64,000 nt of DNA from Euzebya sp051004735. Lineage in GTDB: Bacteria; Actinomycetota; Nitriliruptoria; Euzebyales; Euzebyaceae. Each line of letters begins with the position of its first letter. Positions within the stretch are counted from its first letter, which is position 1. The position numbers and the translations under genes are program-made. This document shows, piece after piece, positions 9,242 through 18,344 of this stretch. The notes beneath the pieces are model-generated. The model did not search any database. It was not told the DNA's origin and worked only from the letters and a program-made list of their open reading frames with translations. The stretch spans positions 135,169 through 199,168 of the forward strand of contig JBPCKA010000069.1 in NCBI GenBank assembly GCA_051004735.1, read 5' to 3'.

Positions 9242-9420
9242 CTGAGGTGATCCTTCTGATGGGGGCGCCGCGATGGGCGCTGCGATGGGCGCTGGCCGGT
9301 GGTGCAAGTCGATGTGGGGCGTGCCTCGCCCGCCTGGGGTCAAGCGCCACGCCGCGCCGCACAGGGACCCGTGAACAGGGCTGCCTGGTTACGGCTGAGG
9401 CTGGGTACCGTGACACCGAG

Positions 9421-9918
9421 ATGGCAAGAGTAGAGGAACGAGTCCACATCCACCGACCCCTCGATCATGTCTGGTCGGTTCTGACCGATTGGGAGTCGCA
9501 GTCGGAGTGGATGGCCGACGCCCACTCCGTCACCGTGACAAGTCCCCACCGTGCCGGTCTCGGTGTGACGATTCGAGTACCGACCGATATCGCGCTCGGT
9601 CTGGTCGTGATGGATGAGATGCAGGTAACCGAGTGGGTCGTGCGGCGCAAGATCGGCGTGCGCCACACCGGACGATTCATCAAAGGAACAGGGGCCTTTG
9701 AGTTGCAGCCCACGGTCACCCCCGCTGGTGGCGGCGGCACGCTGTTCACCTGGAGCGAACAGATCGATGCACCGTTGGGCCGCCTGGGCGATGCAATCCT
9801 GCGCTACACCGCCGTGCCCTACGTCGCGAGGGTGTTTCGACGCAGTCTTCGCGCGTTGAAAGCCGTGGCGGAACGCGATGACAGCCGGCCCCCCGAGATG
9901 GCCGTGGACACGTCGTGA
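9421..9918 (+). CDS. SRPBCC (START-like) family protein
   Basis: 165 residues from the ATG at 9421, where the conserved domain begins; the longer upstream reading lacks family features and would overlap the divergent hydrolase promoter. The N-terminus 'ERVHIHRPLDHVWSVLTDW' is the first strand and helix of the Bet v1/polyketide-cyclase-like fold that forms a hydrophobic ligand pocket. Its stop overlaps the next GTG, coupling it to the RidA-like gene. Ligand unknown. Confidence 0.8.
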   Translation: MARVEERVHIHRPLDHVWSVLTDWESQSEWMADAHSVTVTSPHRAGLGVTIRVPTDIALGLVVMDEMQVTEWVVRRKIGVRHTGRFIKGTGAFELQPTVTPAGGGGTLFTWSEQIDAPLGRLGDAILRYTAVPYVARVFRRSLRALKAVAERDDSRPPEMAVDTS

Positions 9919-10298
9919 CCGACCGGATACGGGTCCAGTCGGCTTCCCCCTTCGAGGAACCGATCGGCTTTTGTCGGGCGATCCGGGTGGGCAACAGGAT
10001 CGAGGTTGCCGGTACGGCGCCGGTGTGGCCTGACGGTCGTTGTTCCCCCGATCCCGAGGTCCAGGCCGCCCACTGCTTTGAGATCGCGCTGCGGGCACTG
10101 GAGCAGGCCGGCGGTTCGGCCGCCGATGTGGTGCGGACGCGGATGTACCTGACATCTGCTGATGATTGGCAGGCGGTCGGTCGGGCTCATGGCCACGTCT
10201 TCGGGCAGGTTCGCCCGGTCGCCACGATGGTGGTGGTCGCCGGACTGCTGGACGCCCGCTGGAAGGTCGAGATCGAACTCAGTGCACAACTCGACTGA
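9915..10298 (+). CDS. RidA/YjgF-family protein
   Basis: 127 residues from a GTG overlapping the SRPBCC stop. It has the family core 'SPFEEPIGFCRAIRVGN', 'VAGTAP', and 'DVVRTRMYLTSADDW'. The Arg of 'VVRTRMY' corresponds to the conserved substrate-carboxylate Arg of enamine/imine deaminases. The C-terminal 'VEIELSAQL' matches the usual 'VEIEAVA' ending. True RidA hydrolyses reactive 2-aminoacrylate, but this looks like a divergent Rid subfamily member whose substrate is uncertain. Confidence 0.85.
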   Translation: MTDRIRVQSASPFEEPIGFCRAIRVGNRIEVAGTAPVWPDGRCSPDPEVQAAHCFEIALRALEQAGGSAADVVRTRMYLTSADDWQAVGRAHGHVFGQVRPVATMVVVAGLLDARWKVEIELSAQLD

Positions 10299-10347
10299 GG
10301 TTCGCGGTGGCGCGGTGCAGCAGATCGGTGAATCGGTCGCGGTCCTC

Positions 10348-10361
10348 GGCCTCCTAAGGCC
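10348..10361. terminator. short hairpin between convergent genes
   Basis: GGCCT / AGGCC with a four-base loop, in the 80-bp gap between the RidA-like gene and the DUF3052 gene on the opposite strand. Possible bidirectional terminator; the stem is only five pairs and no T-run follows. Confidence 0.3.
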
Positions 10362-10378
10362 AGCAACAGGTGGTCGGG

Positions 10379-10795
10379 TCAGCTGGCGCGGTTCTCCACC
10401 GCGATGACCAGCCGCAGGCCCGACCACACCTCATCAATGGCACAGACCAAGTTGTCAACCAGGCCCGTTGGCAGGGCCACCTCGCGAACGACGTCCTCGG
10501 TGATGTCGGTGGGTACGCGCGAGGTCTTCTTGGGCCAGGCGATCCAGATGGCGCCGTCATCGGGGATCCGGCGACGCAGCACCGGTAATCGTTTCTCCAG
10601 GTCGCGACGGCGGTCATAGAACCCCATCACGATGTCCATGTTGCCAGCGATCCGGGTGGCCATGGTGACGCCGGCGGGGACCGGTAGCAGGGTCAGTCCG
10701 ACGAACTCCGCGGGCGGATTGTCAAGGCCCAGGCGCATCCCCTCGGTCAGACCCAGCTTCTTGTACAGCGGCGTGCCCGAGTACCCGGCGCTCAT
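10379..10795 (-). CDS. DUF3052 family protein
   Basis: 138 residues with the family's start 'GYSGTPLYKKLGL', the central 'FYDRRRDLEKRLP' and the signature 'GAIWIAWPKKTSR' before a C-terminal helix. DUF3052 proteins are small cytoplasmic actinobacterial proteins of unknown function. Its ATG overlaps the stop of the upstream DUF3151 gene by four bases, so the two are co-translated. Confidence 0.85.
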   Translation of the reverse strand: MSAGYSGTPLYKKLGLTEGMRLGLDNPPAEFVGLTLLPVPAGVTMATRIAGNMDIVMGFYDRRRDLEKRLPVLRRRIPDDGAIWIAWPKKTSRVPTDITEDVVREVALPTGLVDNLVCAIDEVWSGLRLVIAVENRAS

Positions 10796-11229
10796 GGCTT
10801 GTCCACCCCCAGGTGGTCCTGTGGATCAAGCTGTCGTAGGAAGTCACGGCAACGTTCGGGCTCGCCCGGCTCGCCAATCGCTGCCGCAGCGCCACGCAAC
10901 GCGTTCAACGCACGCAGGAAGCCCTGGTTGGGCTCGTGCGACCACGGCACAGGCCCCTGCCCACCCCAACCAGCCTGCCTGATGGCGTCCAAGCCCCGGT
11001 GATAGCCCACGCGGGCAAAGGCGTAGGCAGCGACTGGATCCTCCGTCGCCAGGGAGTACTCCGCCAGATCCGCCCAGACGGGCAGGAAGGACGGGTGAGC
11101 GGCAGCGATCACCCGCATCGCAGCGGCCCGGTCGGAAGAGGTGGCGGCGGCTTGCAACGCGGTCACCCACTCAGAGGGCCAGGCGGGCAGATGCGTGGGG
11201 GTGACACCGTGCATGGGAAGTTCGGGCAT
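10792..11229 (-). CDS. DUF3151 family protein
   Basis: 145 residues from the ATG at 11229, which places the N-terminus where the family begins; an in-frame ATG at 11274 would add 15 unconserved residues. It shows TPR-like helical repeats ending in the near-invariant 'GPVPWSHEPNQGFLRALNAL' region, diagnostic of DUF3151, which is confined to actinobacteria. Function unknown. First gene of a two-gene unit with DUF3052. Confidence 0.85.
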   Translation of the reverse strand: MPELPMHGVTPTHLPAWPSEWVTALQAAATSSDRAAAMRVIAAAHPSFLPVWADLAEYSLATEDPVAAYAFARVGYHRGLDAIRQAGWGGQGPVPWSHEPNQGFLRALNALRGAAAAIGEPGEPERCRDFLRQLDPQDHLGVDKP

Positions 11230-11340
11230 AGCTAGGTCATACCATGACCGGCGCCTAGCTCGTGGCATGTCCACGGTTGCTCACATTTGCCCCGCAGTTG
11301 GCGGTAGGATCACTGCGACCGACGACGACTGGGGCATCGA

Positions 11341-11715
11341 GTGGCGCGAGTGATGGCAGTGGATGACGACCATGTCATCCGGGGCCTGCTTGAGGTCAAC
11401 CTTGAGATGGAGGGCCACCAGGTCATCACGGCTGTCGATGGTCAGGACGCGCTGGACAAGGTCAAGATCGAGCAGCCCGACCTGATCCTGCTGGACGTCA
11501 TGATGCCAAACGTCAACGGCTGGCAGGTTGCCGAGACGTTGAAACGCGATCCCGAGACCCGTCACATCCCGATCGTGTTCCTGTCGGCCCGTGCCATGGA
11601 GGCCGACGTCCGCAAAGGCACAGACCTTGGGGTGCAGGCATACGTGACCAAGCCCTTCGACCCGATCGACCTGATGGAACTGGTCAACCGTCTGATCGCG
11701 GAACGGGCTGCCTGA
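11341..11715 (+). CDS. single-domain response regulator (CheY-like)
   Basis: 124 residues from a GTG. It is a complete receiver domain without an output domain: acidic pocket 'VDDD' (about 7-10), phospho-acceptor Asp in LILLDVMMP (about 52), Thr/Ser in 'VFLSARA' and the conserved Lys in VTKPFDP (about 104). It would need a separate histidine kinase; none intact is encoded nearby (a decayed kinase sits at 42.2 kb). It lies 18 bp upstream of argS and may be co-transcribed with it. Confidence 0.9.
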   Translation: MARVMAVDDDHVIRGLLEVNLEMEGHQVITAVDGQDALDKVKIEQPDLILLDVMMPNVNGWQVAETLKRDPETRHIPIVFLSARAMEADVRKGTDLGVQAYVTKPFDPIDLMELVNRLIAERAA

Positions 11716-11733
11716 GCCACTACGCTGGTCCGG

Positions 11734-13347
11734 ATGATCGGACCCGACCAGCTCGCCACCGCGATCCGAAAGGCCCTGGCCACCGCTGGCCTACCTGACC
11801 TGGACGCTACCTTCGAGCGGCCGAGGAACCCCGAACACGGCGACTGGTCCAGTAACATCGCTCTGACCCTGACCAAGCCCGTTGGGCTCCCCCCACGTCA
11901 GATCGCGGTGACCATCGTGGATGCCATGGGTCCTGTCGAGGGGGTCACCGAGGTGCAGATCGCCGGGCCGGGGTTCATCAATTTCCGTCTGGCGCCCGAC
12001 GCCTACGGCGCCATCGTCCGGGCCGCCGTCACGGCTGGAGAGGACCGCTATGGGCGCAGCAACGCCGGGGGCGGCCGCAGTGCCAACGTCGAGTTCGTCA
12101 GCGCGAACCCCACTGGCCCGCTGCATGTCGGGCACGGCCGGTGGGTGGCCACCGGCGACGCGATCGCAAACCTGCTGGTGGCAACCGGCTGGACCGTGGT
12201 TCGCGAGTACTACCTGAACGACGCGGGCAACCAGATCAAGCTGTTCGGTGAGTCGGTCCGGGCCCTGATGCGAGCAGAGGAGGTCCCATCCGAGGGATAC
12301 CAAGGCGCCTACGTCGCTGATATCGCCGCCGATCTGGTGGCCCAGGACGTGGATGCCGATGACGTCGAGGCGGTCACCCAGGCCGCCTACCAGGCGATGG
12401 TGCAGCAGATCCGCGCCACGATGCACTCCATCGGGATTGACATCGACGTGTGGTTCTCCGAGCTGACCTTGCATCGGGCGGGCGCGGTTGATGACACCAT
12501 CGACAAGTTGCGACAAGCCGGTCAGGTCTATGACGCCGACGGCGCGGTGTGGCTGCGGACCAGCGACTTCGGCGACGACAAGGACCGGGTGCTGATCAAG
12601 GCCGATGGCATCAAGACCTATTTCGCCGCCGACACGGCCTACATGGCAGACAAGGTCGCCCGCGGCTTCGACCTGGCCATCTATCTGCTGGGCGCCGACC
12701 ATCATGGCTACGTCGGGCGGATCATGGCGATCGCTCGCGCCGAAGGCATCCCCGACGGGCTGATCGAGATCCTGATCGGGCAGTTCGTCAATCTGTTGCG
12801 CGACGGGCAACCCGTCCGCATGGGCAAACGCTCCGGCACGTTTGTGACCCTGGACGAACTGGTCGAGGAAGTCGGGGCGGACGCGGCCCGCTACACCTTC
12901 CTGCGCAGTTCCATGGACACCCCGCAGGACTTCGATATCGCCCGTGTCGTCACGCAGGACAAGACCAACCCTGTCCACTACATCAACTACTCCTATGCCC
13001 GGATTTCGGGCATCAGCCGCACCGCGCAGGCGAAGAACTTCACGCCGGTCTCGTTGGAGCAGGCGGACCTGGACCTGCTGGACCATGACACCGAGCGCGA
13101 GTTGATGCGTCGCATCGATGCCTTCGGGGACCTCCTCGCCCGCGCGGCTGAGGACCGGGCACCGCACCGCGTCGCCCGATACGCCGAAGAGCTGGCCGAC
13201 GCCTTTCACCGTTTCTACACCGAATGTCAGGTCATCGGTGAGGACCCGAACCTGTCAAGCGCCCGCTACTGGTTGTGCGAGGCCACCCGGGTCACCGTCG
13301 CCGCAGCCCTGGGTGTGCTGGGCGTCACGCCACGCGAACGGATGTGA
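11734..13347 (+). CDS. argS: arginyl-tRNA synthetase
   Basis: 537 residues. Class I synthetase that charges tRNA-Arg. Visible are the N-terminal additional domain, the HIGH-type motif 'PTGPLHVGHGR' (about 126-136), the connective region with 'IKADGIKTYFAADTAY', the degenerate KMSKS equivalent 'VRMGKRSGTF', and the C-terminal DALR anticodon-binding domain ending with 'ALGVLGVTPRERM'. Length is normal. Its stop overlaps the lysA GTG, the arrangement conserved in mycobacteria. Confidence 0.96.
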   Translation: MIGPDQLATAIRKALATAGLPDLDATFERPRNPEHGDWSSNIALTLTKPVGLPPRQIAVTIVDAMGPVEGVTEVQIAGPGFINFRLAPDAYGAIVRAAVTAGEDRYGRSNAGGGRSANVEFVSANPTGPLHVGHGRWVATGDAIANLLVATGWTVVREYYLNDAGNQIKLFGESVRALMRAEEVPSEGYQGAYVADIAADLVAQDVDADDVEAVTQAAYQAMVQQIRATMHSIGIDIDVWFSELTLHRAGAVDDTIDKLRQAGQVYDADGAVWLRTSDFGDDKDRVLIKADGIKTYFAADTAYMADKVARGFDLAIYLLGADHHGYVGRIMAIARAEGIPDGLIEILIGQFVNLLRDGQPVRMGKRSGTFVTLDELVEEVGADAARYTFLRSSMDTPQDFDIARVVTQDKTNPVHYINYSYARISGISRTAQAKNFTPVSLEQADLDLLDHDTERELMRRIDAFGDLLARAAEDRAPHRVARYAEELADAFHRFYTECQVIGEDPNLSSARYWLCEATRVTVAAALGVLGVTPRERM

Positions 13348-14609
13348 CCTCCGTGGCCTCGGTCTGGCCGCAGACCACCGTGCGGGCCGACCACGCCGTC
13401 AGCGGCGTAGGCGGGATGGAGTTCGCCGACCTGGCACAGCGGTTCGGTACCCCCCTGTATGTGATGGACTCCGCTGACATGATCAGCCGGATGCAGCGCT
13501 ACCGCGCTGCCGCCGGGCCCGATGTGACGGTACTGTACGCCTCCAAGGCATTGTGCGTGACCGGCGTGATCCGCCTGGCACACCAGCAGGGACTGGGCGT
13601 TGACGTCGCCTCGGCCGGCGAACTGGCCACCGCGCTTCGAGCGGGGGTCCCGGGCGCTGATCTGGCCATGCACGGCAACAACAAGTCCACCGCGGAATTG
13701 GCCATGGCCCTGGACGCGGGTGTCGGGCGCATCGTGGTGGACTCACTGGATGAGATCGATCGTCTGGCGTCGCTGAACAGACCCGCGACGGTGCTGCTAC
13801 GCCTGACCCCCGGGATCATGGCCTCAACACATTCCTATGTCGCAACCGGTGGTGATGACCAGAAGTTCGGGCTGTCCATCAGTCATGGGCTGGCCACCAG
13901 AGCGGTGGGACGACTGCAGAGTCTCCCGCAGGTGCATCTCGCCGGGCTTCACGTGCATATCGGGTCCAACATCTCCTCGGCGCAGGAGTTCAGTGCCGGC
14001 ATCAGCACCATCGCCGAGTTTGCTGCCGGTGCCGGAATCGACCTGGAGGAACTGAACCTGGGCGGTGGGCTGGGGATCGCCTACACGAGTGCGGATCGCG
14101 TGCCCAGCATCGAACGACATATCGAGGTGTTACTGGCAGCAGTCGACGCGGCACTGCCCCGACGGCCCCGCCTGTACGTCGAACCCGGTCGTTCGATCGT
14201 GGGTCCTGCGGGTGTGACGCTGTACACGGTGGGAACGGTGAAGCACGTGCCGCAGGTACGGTCCTTCGCCGCCGTCGATGGTGGCATGAGCGACAACCCG
14301 CGGCCGTCGCTTTACGGGGCGCGTTACACCGTCGCTGCGGTGCGCTCCGCAACGAATCAGGTTCCCTACACCCTGGCGGGCAAGCACTGTGAGAGCGGTG
14401 ACGTGTTGGCACATGACGTGATGCTGCCGGCCGACCTGCGGGCCGGCGACCTGGTCGTGGTCGCAGCGACGGGCGCCTACGGACACTCGATGGCGTCCAA
14501 CTACAATCGATTGCCACGTCCCGCGATGGTCGCTGTGGCCCAGGGATCGGCCCGATTGCTGGTCCGCCGAGAGTCCCTGGAGGACGTTTTGGCCTTGGAT
14601 GTCGGCTGA
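13344..14609 (+). CDS. lysA: diaminopimelate decarboxylase
   Basis: 421 residues from a GTG overlapping the argS stop. PLP enzyme that converts meso-diaminopimelate to L-lysine. The PLP Lys is in 'LYASKAL', the phosphate-binding Gly cluster in 'LNLGGGLGIAY', and the fold-III decarboxylase motifs 'GKHCESGDVLAHD' and 'TGAYGHSMASNYN' contribute active-site residues from the partner subunit. It leads the aspartate-family amino-acid group lysA-hom-thrC-thrB. Confidence 0.95.
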   Translation: MTSVASVWPQTTVRADHAVSGVGGMEFADLAQRFGTPLYVMDSADMISRMQRYRAAAGPDVTVLYASKALCVTGVIRLAHQQGLGVDVASAGELATALRAGVPGADLAMHGNNKSTAELAMALDAGVGRIVVDSLDEIDRLASLNRPATVLLRLTPGIMASTHSYVATGGDDQKFGLSISHGLATRAVGRLQSLPQVHLAGLHVHIGSNISSAQEFSAGISTIAEFAAGAGIDLEELNLGGGLGIAYTSADRVPSIERHIEVLLAAVDAALPRRPRLYVEPGRSIVGPAGVTLYTVGTVKHVPQVRSFAAVDGGMSDNPRPSLYGARYTVAAVRSATNQVPYTLAGKHCESGDVLAHDVMLPADLRAGDLVVVAATGAYGHSMASNYNRLPRPAMVAVAQGSARLLVRRESLEDVLALDVG

Positions 14610-14656
14610 CGAAATGAGGGTTGGTCACGGACCTGAGCCGCATACGATCGGGGGCC

Positions 14657-15958
14657 ATGAGTGATGACGAGAAGACACTGACCGTCGGCCTGCTGGGGTT
14701 CGGTGTGGTCGGATCCGGCGTGGTACGCCTGCTGCGCGACCACGTCGATGAGATCGCGGGCCGGGTCGGGGCACGGTTGGTTGTGGGACCGGTCGTCGTT
14801 CGCGACCTGGACAAGCAGCGTGATGTGGACGCCCTCCTCACCGATGACTTCGCCGCCGTGGTCGGTGCAGCTGGAGTGGATGTGGTGGTGGAGGTCATGG
14901 GTGGGATCGAGCCGGCCCGTGAACTGTTGACCCAGGCGCTCAAGTCCGGCCAGAGCGTGGTCACGGCGAATAAGGAGTTGATCGCCACCCACGGCGCGGA
15001 ACTCCTGGTCATCGCCCAGGAGCAGTCGGTCCGTCTGGAGTATGAAGCCGCGGTGGCGGGTGCGATCCCGATCATCAAGCCGATGCGCGAGTCGCTGGCC
15101 GGCGACCGGGTTCGCAAGGTGCTGGGCATCCTCAACGGCACCACGAACTACATCCTGACCCGGATGACCGAAGAGGGGGCCGATCTCGGGCCGGTTCTGG
15201 CCGACGCGCAGGAGCTTGGCTATGCGGAGAAGCCCGATCCGTCAGCCGACGTGGACGGTCACGACGCGGCAGCCAAGACGGCGATCCTGGCCTCCCTGGC
15301 CTTTGACGCCGAGGTCACCCTGGATCAGGTCTACACCGAGGGGATCCGCGGAGTGACCGCCGTCGACATCGCCAACGCCGCTCGGATGGGGTACGTGATC
15401 AAACTGCTGGGGATCGCCGAGGAGATCGAAGTGGACGGGGGGCGCAGCATCGGTGTGCGCGTGCATCCTGCGTGGGTGCCAGCCGATCATCCTCTGGCCA
15501 GCGTTCGTGAAGCGTTCAACGCCATCTTCATCCAGGCGGACGGTGCCGGAGAGCTGATGTTCTACGGTCGTGGGGCTGGGTCACTCCCGACGGCCTCAGC
15601 GGTTGTGGGCGATGTGGTCACCGCTGCCAGAGCGCATCTGGCGGGTGAACAACTGCCGCGGGCAACGATCACCCGCAAGCCGATCATGCCGATCGACGAA
15701 GCCATCGTGCAGTACTACGTGCTGTTGGACGTGGCCGACGAGGCCGGGGTTCTGGCGACCGTCGCCTCGACGTTCGGTGACCATGACGTATCCATCAAGA
15801 GCGTGTGGCAGGAAGGCGTCGGTGACCATGCCCAGTTGTTGTTGGTGACCCACGCGGCCCGTGAGGGCAACGTGAGGGCGTGCGCGGAGAAGTTGGCGGG
15901 GCTGGGCGTGGTGCGGTCCGTCGCAAGCTTGATGAGGGTGGAGGGACGGGAGGTCTGA
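14657..15958 (+). CDS. hom: homoserine dehydrogenase
   Basis: 433 residues from the ATG at 14657. NAD(P)-dependent conversion of aspartate semialdehyde to homoserine. The Rossmann motif is 'GLLGFGVVGSGVV' at the N-terminus, the catalytic-domain signature includes 'TANKELIATHG' and 'GILNGTTNYILTRM', and a C-terminal ACT domain (about 350-433, 'YVLLDVADEAGVLA') indicates feedback control by threonine or another amino acid. Followed by thrC and thrB, the usual threonine operon of actinobacteria. Confidence 0.95.
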   Translation: MSDDEKTLTVGLLGFGVVGSGVVRLLRDHVDEIAGRVGARLVVGPVVVRDLDKQRDVDALLTDDFAAVVGAAGVDVVVEVMGGIEPARELLTQALKSGQSVVTANKELIATHGAELLVIAQEQSVRLEYEAAVAGAIPIIKPMRESLAGDRVRKVLGILNGTTNYILTRMTEEGADLGPVLADAQELGYAEKPDPSADVDGHDAAAKTAILASLAFDAEVTLDQVYTEGIRGVTAVDIANAARMGYVIKLLGIAEEIEVDGGRSIGVRVHPAWVPADHPLASVREAFNAIFIQADGAGELMFYGRGAGSLPTASAVVGDVVTAARAHLAGEQLPRATITRKPIMPIDEAIVQYYVLLDVADEAGVLATVASTFGDHDVSIKSVWQEGVGDHAQLLLVTHAAREGNVRACAEKLAGLGVVRSVASLMRVEGREV

Positions 15959-15990
15959 GGAGGGGCCACCGTGCCCGTATCCTCTGTGCG

Positions 15991-17088
15991 GTGAGCACCC
16001 ACCAGGCCCCGCCCGCCAGCCCGACCGTCGCCGGCCGACCCCAGTGGCGAGGACTGATCGAGGAGTATCGCGACCGACTTCCCGTCACCGCCGATACGCC
16101 GGTGGTGACGTTGCGTGAAGGTGGGACGCCGCTGATCCATTCAGCGACGTTGAGCCAGACAGTCGATGCCGACGTGTGGCTGAAGTTCGACGGGACGAAC
16201 CCGACTGGGTCGTTCAAGGACCGGGGGATGACGCTGGCAATCAGCAAGGCAGTCCAGGAAGGGGCACGTGCCGTGGTGTGCGCCTCGACCGGCAACACCT
16301 CGGCCAGCGCGGCGGCCTACGCCGCCAAAGCTGGTCTGACCTGCGGCGTGATCGTTCCTGAGGGCAAGATCGCGCTTGGCAAGATGGCCCAGGCTCTGGT
16401 TCACGGTGCCACGGTGCTGCAGATCGCCGGGAACTTCGACCTGGCGTTGGACATGTGTCGGACCCTGGATGAGAAGTACCCGGTCGAACTGGTCAACTCC
16501 GTCAACCCCTATCGGATCGAGGGGCAGAAGACCGCCGCCTTTGAGATCTGTGACTACCTGGGTAAAGCCCCCGATGTCCACGTCATGCCCGTGGGGAACG
16601 CTGGCAACATCACGGCCTACTGGCGTGGCTACCGCGAATATCACGCCGACGGGCTTATCGGCACACTGCCGGTCTTGCGCGGATACCAGGCGGCGGGCTC
16701 CGCCCCGATCGTGCAGGGCAAGATCATCGAATCCCCTGTCACCATCGCCACTGCCATCAGGATCGGTAACCCGGCGTCGTGGACTTATGCCGCCCAGGCC
16801 GCCGAGGAATCGGGGGGCTCGATCCGAGCGGTGACCGATCGGGAGATCTATCAGGCCTATCGACTGGCCGCCGCCGAAGGAGTGTTTTGCGAAATGGCGT
16901 CCGCCGCCTCCATCGCGGGGCTGTTGAAGTTGCATCAGGCTAAAGAGGTGGCGTCGGGTGCCACGGTCGTCTGTGTCCTGACCGGTCACGGCCTGAAGGA
17001 CCCCGACTGGGCCATCGCGGGGTCGGGACGTCCACCGGTCATCGCCGCCGACATCGACATCGCCGCCGCACATCTGGGCCTGGCCTAG
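15991..17088 (+). CDS. thrC: threonine synthase
   Basis: 365 residues from the GTG at 15991, 32 bp after hom; the frame stays open further upstream but inside hom. PLP-dependent conversion of O-phosphohomoserine to threonine. The PLP Lys is in 'PTGSFKDRGM' (about residue 73), 'STGNTSASAAAYAA' binds the substrate phosphate, and 'VMPVGNAGNITAYWRGY' is characteristic of the actinobacterial/archaeal short type. Complete length. Confidence 0.95.
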   Translation: MSTHQAPPASPTVAGRPQWRGLIEEYRDRLPVTADTPVVTLREGGTPLIHSATLSQTVDADVWLKFDGTNPTGSFKDRGMTLAISKAVQEGARAVVCASTGNTSASAAAYAAKAGLTCGVIVPEGKIALGKMAQALVHGATVLQIAGNFDLALDMCRTLDEKYPVELVNSVNPYRIEGQKTAAFEICDYLGKAPDVHVMPVGNAGNITAYWRGYREYHADGLIGTLPVLRGYQAAGSAPIVQGKIIESPVTIATAIRIGNPASWTYAAQAAEESGGSIRAVTDREIYQAYRLAAAEGVFCEMASAASIAGLLKLHQAKEVASGATVVCVLTGHGLKDPDWAIAGSGRPPVIAADIDIAAAHLGLA

Positions 17089-17090
17089 AG

Positions 17091-18095
17091 GTGGGCATCG
17101 TCGCCGAACGGGACCGGATCACGGCTGCCCACGTCCGTGACCGCCAGCAGGCAGCGGCGGCCGGCGGTCCACCGTTGATCGGTGTCAGCGTGCCGGCTAC
17201 ATCAGCGAACCTGGGGCCGGGGTATGACAGCTTCGGCGTGGCCCTGGACGTGCCACTGGTGGCGGTGGTGCTACCCCGGGGGGACCACCGGATCATCGCC
17301 CACGGAGAGGGTGCAGCAGAACTATCAACCGGTGATGACAACCTGGTGTGGCGGGCGGTCAAGGCGTGGTGTGTCTTTGCCGGGACGTCCATTCCCGAGA
17401 TCAGCGTGCAGGTGGACACCGCGATCCCATTGGAGCGTGGCATGGGGTCCTCCTCCGCCGCGGCGGTGGCCGGTTTGCTGCTGGGCCGGGCGCTGACCGG
17501 TGGCCAGGCAACCATCCAGCAGATGCTGGGGCTGGCGACCGACCTTGAGGGTCATGCCGACAACGCGGCGGCAGCCCTGGTCGGTGGTCTGGTGGCCTGC
17601 ACACCCGACGGTCGCTTCGTGCGGGTCACACCCAGTTCGGCGTTGCGTCCCGTCCTGCTGGTGCCCCATCAGCGCCAATCCACCACCCAGTCCCGGGCGG
17701 GCCTGCCCCGCCAGGTGTCACTGGCTGCCGCCGCAGCAAACCTGGCCCACGCGGCCACCACGTTCGCCGGTCTGGCCGGGTTGATCCCGCTGACCGCGGG
17801 CGACATGGTCGACGTGCTGCACGAACCAGTGCGCCTACAGGTGATGCCCAGCAGCCAGGCACTTCTCAACACCCTGCGTGGTGCGGGGATCCCCACCGCG
17901 TTGTCGGGGGCCGGACCCAGCATCGTGGCTGTCATCGGGGCCCGGGACACCGCAGCCGTGGACACCGTGCGGACGCTGGCCAGCAACGCCGTACCCCAGG
18001 CCGGGGCGGTGGAGGTCATCCCGGCCTCCTGGGACCTTGCGGGGGCCACCGTGTGTCCACCGGGCCCTACGACGCAACCCGACACAAACGCCTGA
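17091..18095 (+). CDS. thrB: homoserine kinase
   Basis: 334 residues from a GTG two bases after thrC. GHMP kinase that makes O-phosphohomoserine for ThrC. Motif 1 is 'VPATSANLGPGYDSFG' (about 29-44), the ATP-binding motif 2 is 'PLERGMGSSSAAAVAG', and motif 3 'LSGAGPSIVAVI' lies near residue 270. The first 25 or so residues precede the conserved core and are unusually long, so a downstream start is possible. Ends the threonine operon; a 249-bp leader separates it from rho. Confidence 0.93.
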   Translation: MGIVAERDRITAAHVRDRQQAAAAGGPPLIGVSVPATSANLGPGYDSFGVALDVPLVAVVLPRGDHRIIAHGEGAAELSTGDDNLVWRAVKAWCVFAGTSIPEISVQVDTAIPLERGMGSSSAAAVAGLLLGRALTGGQATIQQMLGLATDLEGHADNAAAALVGGLVACTPDGRFVRVTPSSALRPVLLVPHQRQSTTQSRAGLPRQVSLAAAAANLAHAATTFAGLAGLIPLTAGDMVDVLHEPVRLQVMPSSQALLNTLRGAGIPTALSGAGPSIVAVIGARDTAAVDTVRTLASNAVPQAGAVEVIPASWDLAGATVCPPGPTTQPDTNA

Positions 18096-18120
18096 CCGCA
18101 TGTCCTGGGGGGTGGCCACC

Positions 18121-18150
18121 TTGTCGGCGTCCGCGCCGCCCCGCTATGCT
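18121..18150 (+). promoter_or_regulatory. candidate promoter in the rho leader
   Basis: TTGTCG (18121-18126) and TATGCT (18145-18150), spaced by 18 bases, fit a housekeeping sigma-factor promoter upstream of rho. The remaining leader to 18344 contains a hairpin (GGTCAG/CTGACC, 18259-18275). Long leaders with structure are common upstream of autoregulated rho genes. Recognised by eye only. Confidence 0.35.
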
Positions 18151-18344
18151 CGGGGCCGTCGGCGTCACGGGATCGCCGTGAGTTCTTCACCCGGCACCGG
18201 CCGTGCAGGTCCTGGTCCCTGGCCACTTGAGACGCCACCGTGTCGCACGACTCCATCGGGTCAGCAACCCTGACCGGCCGTTCAACCACCAGACCTGTGC
18301 CCGTGCTCACGGCGACACCGGGCAACAACATCACAGGAGAGGGC

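Noticed and set aside
10299..10378. Possible gene remnant on the minus strand after the DUF3052 stop
   Set aside because: Only about 20 coding-like codons right after a stop; too short to support.
11791..13209. Long open frame (about 470 codons) on the minus strand across argS
   Set aside because: Exact antisense of the arginyl-tRNA synthetase gene; composition is typical of GC-rich shadow frames and no family motifs appear.
18240..18344. Longer Rho start at GTG 18240
   Set aside because: No ribosome binding site, includes a leader hairpin, and the extra residues lack similarity; ATG 18345 has a strong AGGAGAGG site.
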